Shown here: piece after piece, positions 37,351 to 47,417 of the stretch
Layout of the letters: the number at the start of each line of letters is the position of its first letter
How positions within the stretch are numbered: the stretch's first letter is position 1
Source: an uncultured Luminiphilus sp.
GTDB lineage: Bacteria; Pseudomonadota; Gammaproteobacteria; Pseudomonadales; Halieaceae
NCBI GenBank assembly: GCA_938084055.1
Contig: CALKDK010000021.1
Location: forward strand, 1 to 64,000
DNA: 64,000 nucleotides
Direction of reading: 5' to 3'
Translations under genes and position numbers: made by a program
Notes under the pieces: generated by a model
What the model saw: only the letters and a program-made list of their open reading frames with translations
The model's database searches: none
Told to the model about the DNA's origin: nothing

Positions 37351-39639
37351 TCAGAAACGGTAGGTACCCGTCACACCCCATATCCGCGGGGTATTAATGT
37401 GAGACCAGGAGGTCGCAGGGAAGAAGATGGCACCGTCAAAGGGAATCTGGAACCGACTCTGGATCGCCTGTTCATCACCGCAGTTCTTGCACCAGACAGC
37501 CACATCCCAGCCGTTATCCGCGCCACCAATGCCGGCTCGCGCACTGTATTGCGTGAAACCGTCAGCAACAAAGCCGAAGGCGGTATCCGCATTGGCCTCA
37601 TAATCAGAGCGATAGAACAGGTTACCCGAGAGGAAGAGGCGAAGATTCTTTCCCACCGGCGCGTCATAACTGAAGCCGAGATTACCGGTCACGTCAGAAA
37701 CGTAGGGTAGATCGGTACCGCCAACCGGAATGGGCGTTGTCAGCCCGCCCACATCATCGTCGTAGGTAGCATCAACATACTGCAGTGCGCCGGTGAACCG
37801 TAGCCGGTCAGTTACCGCAAATTCTCCTTCAAATTCAACGCCCGTGGATTCCGCACCCGCAACGTTGGTTACAATGAAGTTTCCGGCAGGGTTCAGCACC
37901 TGCACCTGCAGATCGTCGAAGCTGGTCATCCAAGCCGCTGCGTTGAAGCGTAGCGCTCCGTCCAGCAACATAGACTTGAAGCCCACCTCAAAACTGTCCG
38001 CAGTCTCTTTCCCGAAGGTGGGATCCGTCGGCGGAAACGGGCCGATTGGACCAAACGGTGTAAAGGCCAAAAACGGCCCCGCTGCATCGCGCGTCAGGCT
38101 GATGCCCCCAGACTTGAACCCGGTGCTGTAGGAGGCATAGGCCATCACATCGTCCGCAAAATCATACTGCAGGCTGAGCGTTCCCGTAGTGGCGCTATCA
38201 CTGGTGCTGGCACTGAAATCGTGAACTACCGGCAACGGGAACACAGAGGGAATAGCAAACGGTGGGAACGGCACCTCCACCAGAGGATGATCATTTACCA
38301 GCGTGGCATCTTTCTCATCCTTGGTGTAGCGCAGTCCTCCTGTCAGTGACAGTTGCTCCGTAAGCCTCAGGGTACCGTGGGCAAACACCGCGCTGGTATC
38401 TCCGGAGTGATCAAATGAGGCGGAATAGGCTTTGACGTTGGATGAAATAACGCCCTGTGACCCCCAGATAAACTCATTAAGGAGTTTGATGTCCTCGCTC
38501 GCGTAGTACACCCCGACTGTCCAATCGAATCCATTCATAACGGCATCCGCAGAGCCGGCTAGCCGAAGTTCCTGGGAAACCATAGACACCTCGGGGAGGT
38601 CCTGATTGCTGTAGAGCACATCAACACCCGTAAAGTCGTTGTCCTTGTAGTTTTGGTCCTCGTATTCCCGCCATGCGGAAATGGATGTCAGGGTCACGCC
38701 GCCAAACGACCAGTTGATCTCTGCAGAGAGTCCCTGATCCGTTGCCGAGAGCATGGGATCTGTATTGAGCGCAACCCTGAGATCATCGATGTTGGCCGGG
38801 TCAATGATTGAAGAACCAATCGATGCGGCAATGGGAGCGTTAACCGCCGCAGTATTTGGATCGTTCTCGTAACGCAACGGCGTACAGCAGGTCTCATCCA
38901 GCTCGGCATAATCACCAATGATGCGCAGGCTGAAATCGTCGCTGGGTTCAAAAAGCAATTGCCCGCGGACGTACCAACGATCCCGATCATGAATATCATT
39001 GCCAGAAACCACGTTCTCCAGCCAACCGTCACCGTCGGCGTAAGAGCCGGCAATACGGATAGCGGTACTGTCCCCAAGAGGCAGGTTGATAAATCCACGC
39101 GCCCTGATGGTGTCGTATTCCTCGTAGCTCAGGCTGATTTCACCGCTGGTTTCATCCAGCTCCGGTCGATTGGTATGAAACGCAACAACGCCCCCCGTGG
39201 AGTTTTTACCAAACAGGGAACCCTGGGGGCCCTTCAGCACCTCTATCCGGGAGATATCCACGAGGTCTGATCCTGTGATAATTCCAGACCTGGCGCGATA
39301 TACCCCGTCAATAAAGGTAGCCACAGTGGGCTCAAAGCCCATATTGAAAACGGATGTGCCCAGGCCCCTTATAGCGAATGAGGTGCCCTGAGAGGGCGGA
39401 TCGACGGCCCGAATTTCAAGGGAGGGCACCACGCTTCTCAGATCAAAAACATCGATGACGACGCTGCTTGTCAATTGCTCACCCGAAATTGCAGTCACAG
39501 AAATAGGAACGTCCTGCATGGATTCGACCCGTTTCTGCGCCGTCACCATGACCTCTTCCAACTGCGCTGCCCCAGCAGATAGCGCCACTACTAACGCTGC
39601 AGCTGCCACCATGAGGAATTGAGAAATCTTATATTTCAT
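37351..39639 (-). CDS. TonB-dependent outer membrane receptor
   Basis: A 762-residue receptor. Signal peptide to about SAGAAQ; plug start LEEVMVTAQKRVESMQDVPISVTAISGEQL; FAIRGLGTS, RIEVLKGPQGSLFGKNSTGG (plug core); then a long beta-barrel ending in WGVTGTYRF with a terminal aromatic residue. This 'AQKRVESMQDVPISV' type is common in marine and sphingomonad receptors for steroids, aromatics and other organics rather than siderophores. It lies upstream of the MFS-peptidase-dehydratase-nitrilase string. Substrate unknown. Confidence 0.93.
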   Translation of the reverse strand: MKYKISQFLMVAAAALVVALSAGAAQLEEVMVTAQKRVESMQDVPISVTAISGEQLTSSVVIDVFDLRSVVPSLEIRAVDPPSQGTSFAIRGLGTSVFNMGFEPTVATFIDGVYRARSGIITGSDLVDISRIEVLKGPQGSLFGKNSTGGVVAFHTNRPELDETSGEISLSYEEYDTIRARGFINLPLGDSTAIRIAGSYADGDGWLENVVSGNDIHDRDRWYVRGQLLFEPSDDFSLRIIGDYAELDETCCTPLRYENDPNTAAVNAPIAASIGSSIIDPANIDDLRVALNTDPMLSATDQGLSAEINWSFGGVTLTSISAWREYEDQNYKDNDFTGVDVLYSNQDLPEVSMVSQELRLAGSADAVMNGFDWTVGVYYASEDIKLLNEFIWGSQGVISSNVKAYSASFDHSGDTSAVFAHGTLRLTEQLSLTGGLRYTKDEKDATLVNDHPLVEVPFPPFAIPSVFPLPVVHDFSASTSDSATTGTLSLQYDFADDVMAYASYSTGFKSGGISLTRDAAGPFLAFTPFGPIGPFPPTDPTFGKETADSFEVGFKSMLLDGALRFNAAAWMTSFDDLQVQVLNPAGNFIVTNVAGAESTGVEFEGEFAVTDRLRFTGALQYVDATYDDDVGGLTTPIPVGGTDLPYVSDVTGNLGFSYDAPVGKNLRLFLSGNLFYRSDYEANADTAFGFVADGFTQYSARAGIGGADNGWDVAVWCKNCGDEQAIQSRFQIPFDGAIFFPATSWSHINTPRIWGVTGTYRF

Positions 39640-39791
39640 ATAGCCCCCGACCCATTAACAAACTGAACGAATACCATGGGTACGACTGATACCCAGAACA
39701 AAACCCAGCAACCCTGAGTACAAATTAGATGAGAGCGGGCCAAGAAGATTATCCAATCCCCTGCTTCTCTTATGCGAATGCAGCAAATGAT

Positions 39792-40295
39792 CTATTCACT
39801 GCTGTTTCCCATATCCAAAGCAATCAGCCAATGTCCATTTTCCGCCTGCTCCCACAGCAGAACAAATTTGCCCCGCTGAAGACCGAAGGGCTCAGTACCA
39901 TCCAGCTTGCTGACCAGTAAACTTGTGTAAGTACCGACCGTGTAGGCCCACCTGCCCCGCTGACGCACATCAGTCACCTGTACCTCATAGCGGTCAAGGA
40001 AAAATAACTCATGAACGACCTCACCAAATGCACGAATAGCGTCGCGACCCCGATCGGCATCACGAAAGTTGTGCAGGGCGACGGCATCCTCGGCAAAGGC
40101 GCTGCTCCAACGTTCGATGTCTCCCGCTTTAAACGGCTCGACATAACGTGTTTGAACCTGCTGGATGAAGAACTGATCATCCAGAGCCTCATCGGACAGG
40201 GCCACTGCCGCCGTCAGTAAAGCGGCCATCAACAGAGCGGCATAACCCGCTTGCCATTGCAGCCAAGCAACACTTCGGACTGGACTGACTCGCAT
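39792..40295 (-). CDS. Secreted NTF2-like (SnoaL/DUF4440) protein
   Basis: A 167-residue protein with an N-terminal hydrophobic signal (YAALLMAALLTAAVALS) and an NTF2-like cone fold: YVEPFKAGDIERWSSAFAEDAVAL, GRDAIRAFGEVV, and WEQAENGHWLIALDMG at the end. Members include isomerases and ligand-binding proteins; no catalytic residue can be assigned. It is divergent from the FAD oxidase gene by about 200 nt and lies 150 nt upstream of the TonB receptor start, same direction. Confidence 0.72.
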   Translation of the reverse strand: MRVSPVRSVAWLQWQAGYAALLMAALLTAAVALSDEALDDQFFIQQVQTRYVEPFKAGDIERWSSAFAEDAVALHNFRDADRGRDAIRAFGEVVHELFFLDRYEVQVTDVRQRGRWAYTVGTYTSLLVSKLDGTEPFGLQRGKFVLLWEQAENGHWLIALDMGNSSE

Positions 40296-40495
40296 AACAC
40301 CTCACCGAGGGTCAGGGGACTGGTAAAAGTGTACTGATCCCCCCCAGTCCCACACTTATGCAAAAACAATCGAGTTCTTTGAATATCGGTATCTTTATCA
40401 GCATAAGCTTGGCCCGCCTCCAAAAAAGCGTTACATACAAGAGTGCTGCCGGGGCCGATCCCGGCGTGCACAGCGTAGTGCCTGAGGAAGCTGCC

Positions 40496-41983
40496 ATGGA
40501 CCATCTGGAAAACAACCGGCAAAGTCTCCAAATATGGAGCAGGCGTGGTTTTCTGTCTGCCGCAACGGTACTGCTGGGTGCGGGCGCGTCCGGGATCTTG
40601 GCCCCGCCGGTGCCCGCAGCGACACCCCCCAGCTACCCGGGTCGCTACGTCACTAAAGATGACCCGCACTATGAGCGCTGGCGAGTAGCAATGCCCTGGC
40701 AGCTTTACAAGGCTCCGCGTTACCCAGACGTCATCGTGCGCCCAAATCACGCCGGCGAGGTAGCTGAGATCGTCAGGTCGGCTCAGCGAGAGCGACGCAG
40801 GCTTGCCATTAAATCTGGTGGGCACAATGTCAGCGAAGCATTCCTGCGCGATGGCGGTCTCCTGCTCGACCTGGGCGAACTGCAGGCACTGGAGATCAGC
40901 AGAGACCATAGCAGCGCCTGGGTCGAACCTGCACTGTGGAGTCATGGTTTGCTCCGCGGCTTGGCGGCCCATGAAAAAGCGTTCCCCGTATCCCATTGCG
41001 CCACCGTGCCCATGGGTGGCTTTCTGATCGGAGGCGGTATTGGGTATAACCACGATAACTGGGGTGCACTGGGCTGCCATAGCATCCTTGCCGCCGAGGT
41101 CGTCACCCCCTCGGGCGAGCAGATCACCGTCTCACCTGAGGAACACGCAGAGCTGCTCTGGGCGCTAAAAGGCGGTGGTATGGGTTTTCCTGGAATCGCG
41201 ACACGTCTCCAACTTGCGCTCTACCCTGCTCCGGGCTCAGTCATGGAATCCGCGATCATCTTCCCGATCGGGGAACTGCAGGCCGCTCTGAAAATGCTGT
41301 CTGACTGGATGGCAATGAAACCCGCAGATACCGAGCTTATGATGCTGGTAGCACACAACCCATCAGCGACCGACCAAACCCCCGCAGCGGCACGCAAGCT
41401 GGCTATTGTGCGAGCGGTGACCTATGCCGCCTCGGAGGAAAAGTCGCGACATACCCTTACTGCACTGACCAACCACCCCCTGGTCGATAAGGCCATCATG
41501 ACCGCACCCCCCAAATCGACCAGCCTTGAACAGATGTCGGTGGAAAGCATCAATCCGGCACTGGGTTTGGGTTTTGGCCGCTTTGCCGTTGATACCGTCT
41601 GGACAGACCAGGTGGAAGCAATGGCAGAGACCCTACAGCAACAAATCTCACGGGCGCCCTCGACAAAAACCCATTTTGTTGTGTCACCAAAGATGAATCG
41701 AACACTGACCAAAGACGCCGCCTTCTCAGTCGTTGGCGACACCTTTGTGGGAGCCTACACAGTATGGGATGAAGCCACTGATGACGGGGTCAACTTCTCC
41801 TGGCTGGAGCAGACCAGCCATCGCCTCAGGGCCATGACCTGCGGCCAGTATATTAACGAGGTCGATGCATTTCGGGATCCCCTCGCCCCGGCACGCTGCT
41901 TCTCCCCCGAGGCCTGGCGGAAACTCGCCCGAATCCGGAAGCAGCATGATCCAACAGGCGTTCTGCATGGCTGGCCGACATAA
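40496..41983 (+). CDS. Tat-exported FAD-binding oxidoreductase (BBE/PCMH family)
   Basis: A 495-residue flavoprotein with a twin-arginine signal (SRRGFLSAATVLLGAG). The PCMH FAD-binding domain includes IKSGGHNVSEAF, where the His is the usual 8-alpha FAD attachment site, and GGFLIGGGIGYNHDNWG. The LGCHSILAAEVV segment supplies a Cys near the position of the second covalent link in bicovalent berberine-bridge-like enzymes. The C-terminus (RKLARIRKQHDPTGVL) is the BBE tail. ATG 40496 has GAGGAAG upstream; a longer frame is dismissed. Likely an alcohol or sugar oxidase in the periplasm, probably working with the downstream enzymes. Confidence 0.85.
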   Translation: MDHLENNRQSLQIWSRRGFLSAATVLLGAGASGILAPPVPAATPPSYPGRYVTKDDPHYERWRVAMPWQLYKAPRYPDVIVRPNHAGEVAEIVRSAQRERRRLAIKSGGHNVSEAFLRDGGLLLDLGELQALEISRDHSSAWVEPALWSHGLLRGLAAHEKAFPVSHCATVPMGGFLIGGGIGYNHDNWGALGCHSILAAEVVTPSGEQITVSPEEHAELLWALKGGGMGFPGIATRLQLALYPAPGSVMESAIIFPIGELQAALKMLSDWMAMKPADTELMMLVAHNPSATDQTPAAARKLAIVRAVTYAASEEKSRHTLTALTNHPLVDKAIMTAPPKSTSLEQMSVESINPALGLGFGRFAVDTVWTDQVEAMAETLQQQISRAPSTKTHFVVSPKMNRTLTKDAAFSVVGDTFVGAYTVWDEATDDGVNFSWLEQTSHRLRAMTCGQYINEVDAFRDPLAPARCFSPEAWRKLARIRKQHDPTGVLHGWPT

Positions 41984-41989
41984 AGCCAC

Positions 41990-43495
41990 TTACCCGTAGA
42001 TGTGCTCCACAGATTGACGCCGAAGATAGCTGCGCATCCCCTCCAAACCGCCCTCGACACCGAAGCCTGATTGTCCACAGGGTTCAGCTGAATGGTTGAA
42101 TCCCGCCGGTTCGGCACCAGCGGCTGTACTGACCAGACGAATTTTTCCCGCATTGATATGGCGTGCCATCCGCTGGCTTTTGGCCAGGTCCCGGGTCCAT
42201 ACGGTTGCCGCCAGGCCGTAGTCCGTATCGTTGGCAAGTGCCAGCGCCTCAGCTTCATCGCTGAAAGGCATCAGAACAATGACGGGGCCAAAGATTTCGT
42301 CCTGGGCCAGGCAACCATGCGGATCCACACCACCAAATATTGTGGGCCCGATAAAATAACCCGCGTCAAAACCCTCGGGGGACCGACCATCCAACAGCAG
42401 CTCGGCGCCCTCTTCGACACCTCGATCGATGTACTCAATAACCCTCGCATACTGAGACGCACAGGCCATCGGGCCAAATGTGGTGTTCTTGTCTTGTGGG
42501 TGCCCGGGCTGGATTTTCTGTGCTTCGGCGACAATGGCCTCACGCAGCTGCAGATACAGGCTTTCCTGAACCAGAATTCGACTGCGGGCTACACAAACCT
42601 GCCCCTGGTTCCAGAACGCGCCCGCGACCAGGCCCGCTGCAATAGCGGGTATCCCAATATTCACAGCATCTTCAAAAATAATCTCGGGGGATTTACCCCC
42701 ACACTCGAGGAGCAGGGGTTTTATGGTGGTCGCACCCAGTTGCGTGAGTACCTTCTTCCCGGTGGCGGTAGATCCAGTAAACGTGACCATATCCACCCCC
42801 GGGTGTCCCACCAACTCGCTGCCGGTGGTGGCATCGCCCGCCAGCACATTGAATGCGCCGGGAGGGAGTCCGGCTTCACAGGCTATTTTCGCCAGCAATA
42901 AAGCGGAGCGGGGAGATATCTCAGCAGGCTTCACAATACAGGTGTTCCCCGCGGCCAGTGCGGGGCCCAGCTTGAGGCAGGCATTGATCAAAGGAAAATT
43001 CCAGGGCACCACCGCAGCCACCACACCACGTGGTCGCAGGTGCTGAATCTCCGTCATACCCGCACCTGTTGCCGGTACTTCACCCATATTAATTTTGTCT
43101 ATTGCCTCAGCGTAGTAACGGATGAAGCCCGCTGCGACAGAAACTTCCCCCAGCGCCATAGCGATCGGCTTCCCGGTATCGCAGGAATCAAATGCTGCCA
43201 ACAGATCTCCATTATCGAGGATGGCACTGGCGAAATTGCCAAGCTGTCTTTTACGCAACCCCGGTGAAGTCTCCGACCAAGCTTCATCGAACGCCCGTCT
43301 CGCTGCGGAGACCGCCTTTTCCACGTCTTCAGCCGTAGCAGCGGGATAGGAGAACCCCTCACTGCCGTCGGCCGGATTACTGCCAGCGATAAGGTCACCC
43401 TCAGCAACGGCAAACGCCCCATCAATAAAGAGGGACCCCTCGGGATTCTCTGGCGCACCAGAAAAACCCAAACCAGTATCTGCAACGCTGTTCAC
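41990..43495 (-). CDS. Aldehyde dehydrogenase (NAD(P)-dependent)
   Basis: A 501-residue aldehyde dehydrogenase. VPWNFPLINACLKLGPALAAGN (coenzyme fold), the general-base Glu in LLECGGKSPE, and the nucleophile Cys in WNQGQVCVARSRI are all present, and the dimerisation/tail segment is normal. GTG 43495 overlaps the GMC oxidoreductase stop as GTGA, so the two are coupled. It would oxidise the aldehyde made by that alcohol oxidase-like enzyme to the acid. It converges on the Tat oxidase gene with a 6-nt gap. Confidence 0.93.
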   Translation of the reverse strand: MNSVADTGLGFSGAPENPEGSLFIDGAFAVAEGDLIAGSNPADGSEGFSYPAATAEDVEKAVSAARRAFDEAWSETSPGLRKRQLGNFASAILDNGDLLAAFDSCDTGKPIAMALGEVSVAAGFIRYYAEAIDKINMGEVPATGAGMTEIQHLRPRGVVAAVVPWNFPLINACLKLGPALAAGNTCIVKPAEISPRSALLLAKIACEAGLPPGAFNVLAGDATTGSELVGHPGVDMVTFTGSTATGKKVLTQLGATTIKPLLLECGGKSPEIIFEDAVNIGIPAIAAGLVAGAFWNQGQVCVARSRILVQESLYLQLREAIVAEAQKIQPGHPQDKNTTFGPMACASQYARVIEYIDRGVEEGAELLLDGRSPEGFDAGYFIGPTIFGGVDPHGCLAQDEIFGPVIVLMPFSDEAEALALANDTDYGLAATVWTRDLAKSQRMARHINAGKIRLVSTAAGAEPAGFNHSAEPCGQSGFGVEGGLEGMRSYLRRQSVEHIYG

Positions 43496-45105
43496 AGTTG
43501 TTTTGTCTCCCTTCGAATCAGGTCGGCCGCCTTCTCTGCCACCGCGATGCAACTGGCGTTGATATTGCCCGCAGGGATGGTCGGGAAAATCGCGGCGTCA
43601 GCCACCCACAGGCGATCGACCCCCTTAACCCGCAAACTCGGATCGACCACTGCCTGGTCATCGACACCCATCTTGCAGGTGCCACAGGCGTGGTACATCA
43701 ATCGCGAATTCGCCCTGATGTAGTCATCGATTTCTGCGTCCTGAATCAGCTCTGCGCCCGGACTGCGTTCATCCAGAAAATAGGGTGCCAGGGCCGGTGC
43801 GGCAAAAATGGCTCGTGTCATCGTCGCTGCCTCACGCAGCTGGATGACATCCTCCTCCTCGGACAGCAGCTCTAATTCAATAATTGGAGGGTCATCAGGG
43901 GACGCAGAGCGCAGACGAATCTGGCCTCTGGACTTAGTCCTGCACAATCCCACGCCAACGCCCACTGCCGGGCGTCGGTAGGGCTTTGGGCCCTGCTCCG
44001 TCAGCTCGTAAGACAGCGGCGCAAAAATAATTTGCGCATTGGGGGCCTCGATACCCTCTCGCGTGCGCACCAGGGCCTGGGCATGACCAATACAGGTCGC
44101 AAGCGCGCCTCGACCGGTGAACAGGTAATTGAGGCCATGCACAAGTGACCTGAAGGGATTATTGAGGTCGCTGGTCAGGGTCCTCGAGTTTTGCACATGA
44201 AAACTCATACCCAATACGGGGTGCTCCTGCAGATTTTTACCCACGCCCACCAAAGGATGCCGCAGTTCGATGCCCTGCGCAGCCAACTGCTCTGGGTCAC
44301 CAACACCAGACAGCATCAATAACTTGGGACTGGCTATGGCGCCTGCGCATACCACTACACCCCGCCGCGCCCGCACCTCATATCGCTCACCTTTTACTGT
44401 GTACCGAGCACCTACCGCCCGGCCCTCCTCGATCAGTACCTGGCTGACCTGGGCACCCAGTTGAACCCTCAGGTTTTTTCGGCGAACTCCCTGAAGGTAG
44501 GCCACAGCTGTGCTGCATCGCCATCCCCAGCGCTGGCTCGCCTGACAGTAGCCAACGCCTTCCTGACTCGAGCCATTCAAGTCAGGATTGAAAGGAACAC
44601 CCACCTCAGTAGCGGCTTTGATAAACGCATCGGTGAGTGGATGATCAATACGAACGCGGGATACAGACTGTGGCCCCTGTTTACCTCTGAATTCAGGGTC
44701 ACCCACATCGCTGTTTTCGCTTTTTTTAAAATAGTGTAGAAGGTCCCGATAGGACCAGCCGTCATTGCCCAGGGCCGCCCAGCCGTCATAGTCTGAGGCA
44801 TGCCCCCGCACAAACATCATGCCGTTGATCGCGCTACCACCGCCAATAACCTTTCCCGCGGGCCAAATATCAGACCTGTTATCGCGAGAGCTATCCGGTT
44901 CCGACATGTAAAGCCAATTCATGTCGCGACGAGGAAAGGCCTTCATCTGTCCCGCGGGGACGCGGGTAAAAAGATGCTTGTCGTCCCGTCCCGCATCCAG
45001 AAGCAGTACCCCATACCGGCCACATTCGGAAAGTCGACTTGCTATCACGCAGCCCGCAGTCCCGCCGCCGACAACAATGAAATCAGGATCTTCCGAAAAT
45101 GACAT
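43492..45105 (-). CDS. GMC-family choline dehydrogenase-like oxidoreductase
   Basis: A 537-residue FAD enzyme. The N-terminal ADP-binding motif is VVGGGTAGCVIASRL, with the GMC signature GGGSAINGMMFVRGHASDYD. The C-terminal catalytic His region is MYHACGTCKMGVDDQAVVDP and ends in TIPAGNINASCIAVAEKAADL. It oxidises an alcohol to an aldehyde. Coupling to the aldehyde dehydrogenase makes an alcohol-to-acid pair. It is divergent from an AraC regulator that probably controls it. Confidence 0.92.
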   Translation of the reverse strand: MSFSEDPDFIVVGGGTAGCVIASRLSECGRYGVLLLDAGRDDKHLFTRVPAGQMKAFPRRDMNWLYMSEPDSSRDNRSDIWPAGKVIGGGSAINGMMFVRGHASDYDGWAALGNDGWSYRDLLHYFKKSENSDVGDPEFRGKQGPQSVSRVRIDHPLTDAFIKAATEVGVPFNPDLNGSSQEGVGYCQASQRWGWRCSTAVAYLQGVRRKNLRVQLGAQVSQVLIEEGRAVGARYTVKGERYEVRARRGVVVCAGAIASPKLLMLSGVGDPEQLAAQGIELRHPLVGVGKNLQEHPVLGMSFHVQNSRTLTSDLNNPFRSLVHGLNYLFTGRGALATCIGHAQALVRTREGIEAPNAQIIFAPLSYELTEQGPKPYRRPAVGVGVGLCRTKSRGQIRLRSASPDDPPIIELELLSEEEDVIQLREAATMTRAIFAAPALAPYFLDERSPGAELIQDAEIDDYIRANSRLMYHACGTCKMGVDDQAVVDPSLRVKGVDRLWVADAAIFPTIPAGNINASCIAVAEKAADLIRRETKQL

Positions 45106-45290
45106 TTATCAGTTCCAATGCCTACAGACCATAGACTCTAACCCCAATTACGTTGATCGCTTATGCAATGCGGGGAAAATAGCTTTGAGAACTGGTGCAT
45201 ACCGAGGCAGCTTGCGCGAGCCAATTTCAAGAATCGCTGGAACTCTATAGCTATTTATGCAAATACTCGGGAAGCACTGGCCAACACAGG

Positions 45291-46316
45291 ATGAAAAAAT
45301 ATCCCATGGCTGAAACCGAACAGCCAAACTGGCACATCGACCCTCAGGCACTTAAAGCCTATTACGAACTCAGTGGCATTCAGCCGATATCTGAAGAGGG
45401 CGCGATTAGAGTTCAGCCTACGTTCGGTGAAGCCGAGGGGTACAGGGAGGTTTTTGAACTCTACAGGGGCTTCCAACTGGTCACCGGAGACCTAACCTGC
45501 CACAAAGAAGCGGTGCTGACCATGAAGTCGGATGGCTCCCTGAAATTCCATTACCGACTGGAGGGCTTCAGTGGCCTCGAACTCTCTGACCAGGCGGAAA
45601 ACCACATTACCCGGTACTCCATGGGGGTTCTATTGTCCCCAGTGGGAGTCCGTAAGGCAGAGCATTATCTGGAGGGTGAACACGAACGCTCGGTTACTCT
45701 GATCTGTGAAGCGGGGTTCCTTCGAGATCGATTTGGCTGCCAACTATCGGACCTTCCCGCGGCACTCGAGAACTACATTATCACGGGCAAGGTTGCGCCC
45801 TACAACCACCGGGTTGCTATGAATACCGAAGCAATAAACGCCGCACGTATGATTCTCGATACGCCATTACGCGGGAGCCTGCGCAGGCAATATATTGAGG
45901 CACGAGCCCTTGAATTACTGGTACTGAGCCTGAACGCCTGCTCGGAGCACGAGCGTAATGCCGGTAATCCGTACTACGGCATAAATGCCAGGGACATCGA
46001 GAGAATGCAGAAGGCACGTCTTCTTCTCGAACAGCAATATGACTGCCCCCCTACGATCACTGCCCTGGCCCGGGAAATCGGCTTGAACGAAGCCAAGCTA
46101 ATGCATGACTTCAAACAGCTGTTTGGCCAGACCATCTTTGATTTTACGCAGAACATAAGAATGGACGAGGCCAAACGATTACTCGAAAACACCAACAAAA
46201 GCATCACTGAAATAGCATTCGACGTAGGCTATGAGTATTCCAGCAACTTCACCACGGCCTTCAAAAGACGCTTTGGCGTTCCGCCCTCCGTGGCCAGGGA
46301 AGCATTTAAAAAATAA
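45291..46316 (+). CDS. AraC-family transcriptional regulator
   Basis: A regulator of about 341 residues (ATG 45291 assumed; GTG 45195 and ATG 45306 are other choices, none with a good ribosome-binding site). The N-terminal half is a variable ligand domain. The C-terminal double HTH is clear: CPPTITALAREIGLNEAKLMHDFKQLFGQTI, then RLLENTNKSITEIAFDVGYEYSSNFTTAFKRRFGVPPS. It is divergent from the GMC-ALDH pair and upstream of the acyl-CoA operon starting at 46422, so either may be its target. Confidence 0.87.
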   Translation: MKKYPMAETEQPNWHIDPQALKAYYELSGIQPISEEGAIRVQPTFGEAEGYREVFELYRGFQLVTGDLTCHKEAVLTMKSDGSLKFHYRLEGFSGLELSDQAENHITRYSMGVLLSPVGVRKAEHYLEGEHERSVTLICEAGFLRDRFGCQLSDLPAALENYIITGKVAPYNHRVAMNTEAINAARMILDTPLRGSLRRQYIEARALELLVLSLNACSEHERNAGNPYYGINARDIERMQKARLLLEQQYDCPPTITALAREIGLNEAKLMHDFKQLFGQTIFDFTQNIRMDEAKRLLENTNKSITEIAFDVGYEYSSNFTTAFKRRFGVPPSVAREAFKK

Positions 46317-46421
46317 ACCCTCCTGCAATCTCAACAGATTTACTCGTTATTCAATAAGCCCTTGTCTCGCCAGAGGTCTAATGTGGGTGGGGGATCAGGG
46401 AGACATTCGTCAGGGTTACCC

Positions 46422-47417
46422 ATGCAAAACACCTTCAATGCCATCGTCGCGGAAGAATCCGAGGGCAAGACCCTCATCGGGCTCAAAGAGCTCGGGTTAT
46501 CTGACCTACCGGACGAGCCCGTGCTTGTGGCCGTAAAGTACTCCACGCTGAACTACAAAGATGGGCTGGCGATTTCAGGGCGTGGTCGTATTTGTCGAGC
46601 CTTGCCCATGATTTGCGGCATTGATTTGGCCGGCGTGGTCGAATCTTCATCGGATTCGCGCTGGCAACCCGGTGATGAGATTGTGATAAACGGCTACGGC
46701 CTGTCGGAAACCTTCAATGGCGGTTATAGCCAATACCAGCGGGTCAAGGCTGACTGGCCCGTCAGGCTGCCCAAGGGACTGACCCTCAAACAGTCAATGG
46801 CAATAGGTACCGCTGGGTATACCGCAATGCTCTGTGTCCAGGCCCTTGAAGACCACGGACTCAAACCAGCCGATGGCCCCGTACTGGTAACGGGCGCCGC
46901 TGGAGGAGTGGGTAGCGTGGCGGTGTCACTGCTATCCGGCCTAGGTTACGAGGTTCATGCCAGCACCGGACGAATGGCATCTCAAGAACAGTTTCTAAAA
47001 TCTCTGGGGGCCGCAAAACTGATCGCTCGTGAAGCGCTGGCGCGGAAAGCGAAACCCCTAGAAAAGGAATCCTGGGCCGGTGTTGTCGATACCGTTGGGT
47101 CCAACACGCTGGTCGCAGCTCTTGCGCAAACACGCCACGAGGGCGTCGTCGCGGCCTGTGGCTTGGCAGGGGGCATGGATTTGCCTGGCTCCGTCGCACC
47201 CTTCATTCTTCGCGGGGTAACGCTGCGCGGTATTGACTCGGTGATGGCGAGTCAGCCACGCCGCGAGGCCGCATGGCACCGACTCGCTGAGACGCTTGAT
47301 CTCGATCATCTCGAGGCGATTTCGAACACGATAGCCATGACCGCACTGCTTGAAATGGGACATAAAATTGTGGATGGCGAGATACGCGGCCGCGTAGTCG
47401 TCGATGTCAACCGATGA
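46422..47417 (+). CDS. Acryloyl-CoA reductase-like MDR oxidoreductase (AcuI/YhdH family)
   Basis: A 331-residue medium-chain reductase of the AcuI/YhdH group, which reduces acryloyl-CoA to propionyl-CoA with NADPH. Family traits: VKYSTLNYKDGLAI, GTAGYTAMLCVQALEDHG, VTGAAGGVGSVAVSLLSGLGY, SLGAAKLI, and near the end RGVTLRGIDSVMASQPRREAAW, as in YhdH. AcuI is linked to DMSP catabolism in marine bacteria, although no dmd or ddd gene is visible here. Its stop overlaps the ligase start by 4 nt. Confidence 0.85.
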   Translation: MQNTFNAIVAEESEGKTLIGLKELGLSDLPDEPVLVAVKYSTLNYKDGLAISGRGRICRALPMICGIDLAGVVESSSDSRWQPGDEIVINGYGLSETFNGGYSQYQRVKADWPVRLPKGLTLKQSMAIGTAGYTAMLCVQALEDHGLKPADGPVLVTGAAGGVGSVAVSLLSGLGYEVHASTGRMASQEQFLKSLGAAKLIAREALARKAKPLEKESWAGVVDTVGSNTLVAALAQTRHEGVVAACGLAGGMDLPGSVAPFILRGVTLRGIDSVMASQPRREAAWHRLAETLDLDHLEAISNTIAMTALLEMGHKIVDGEIRGRVVVDVNR

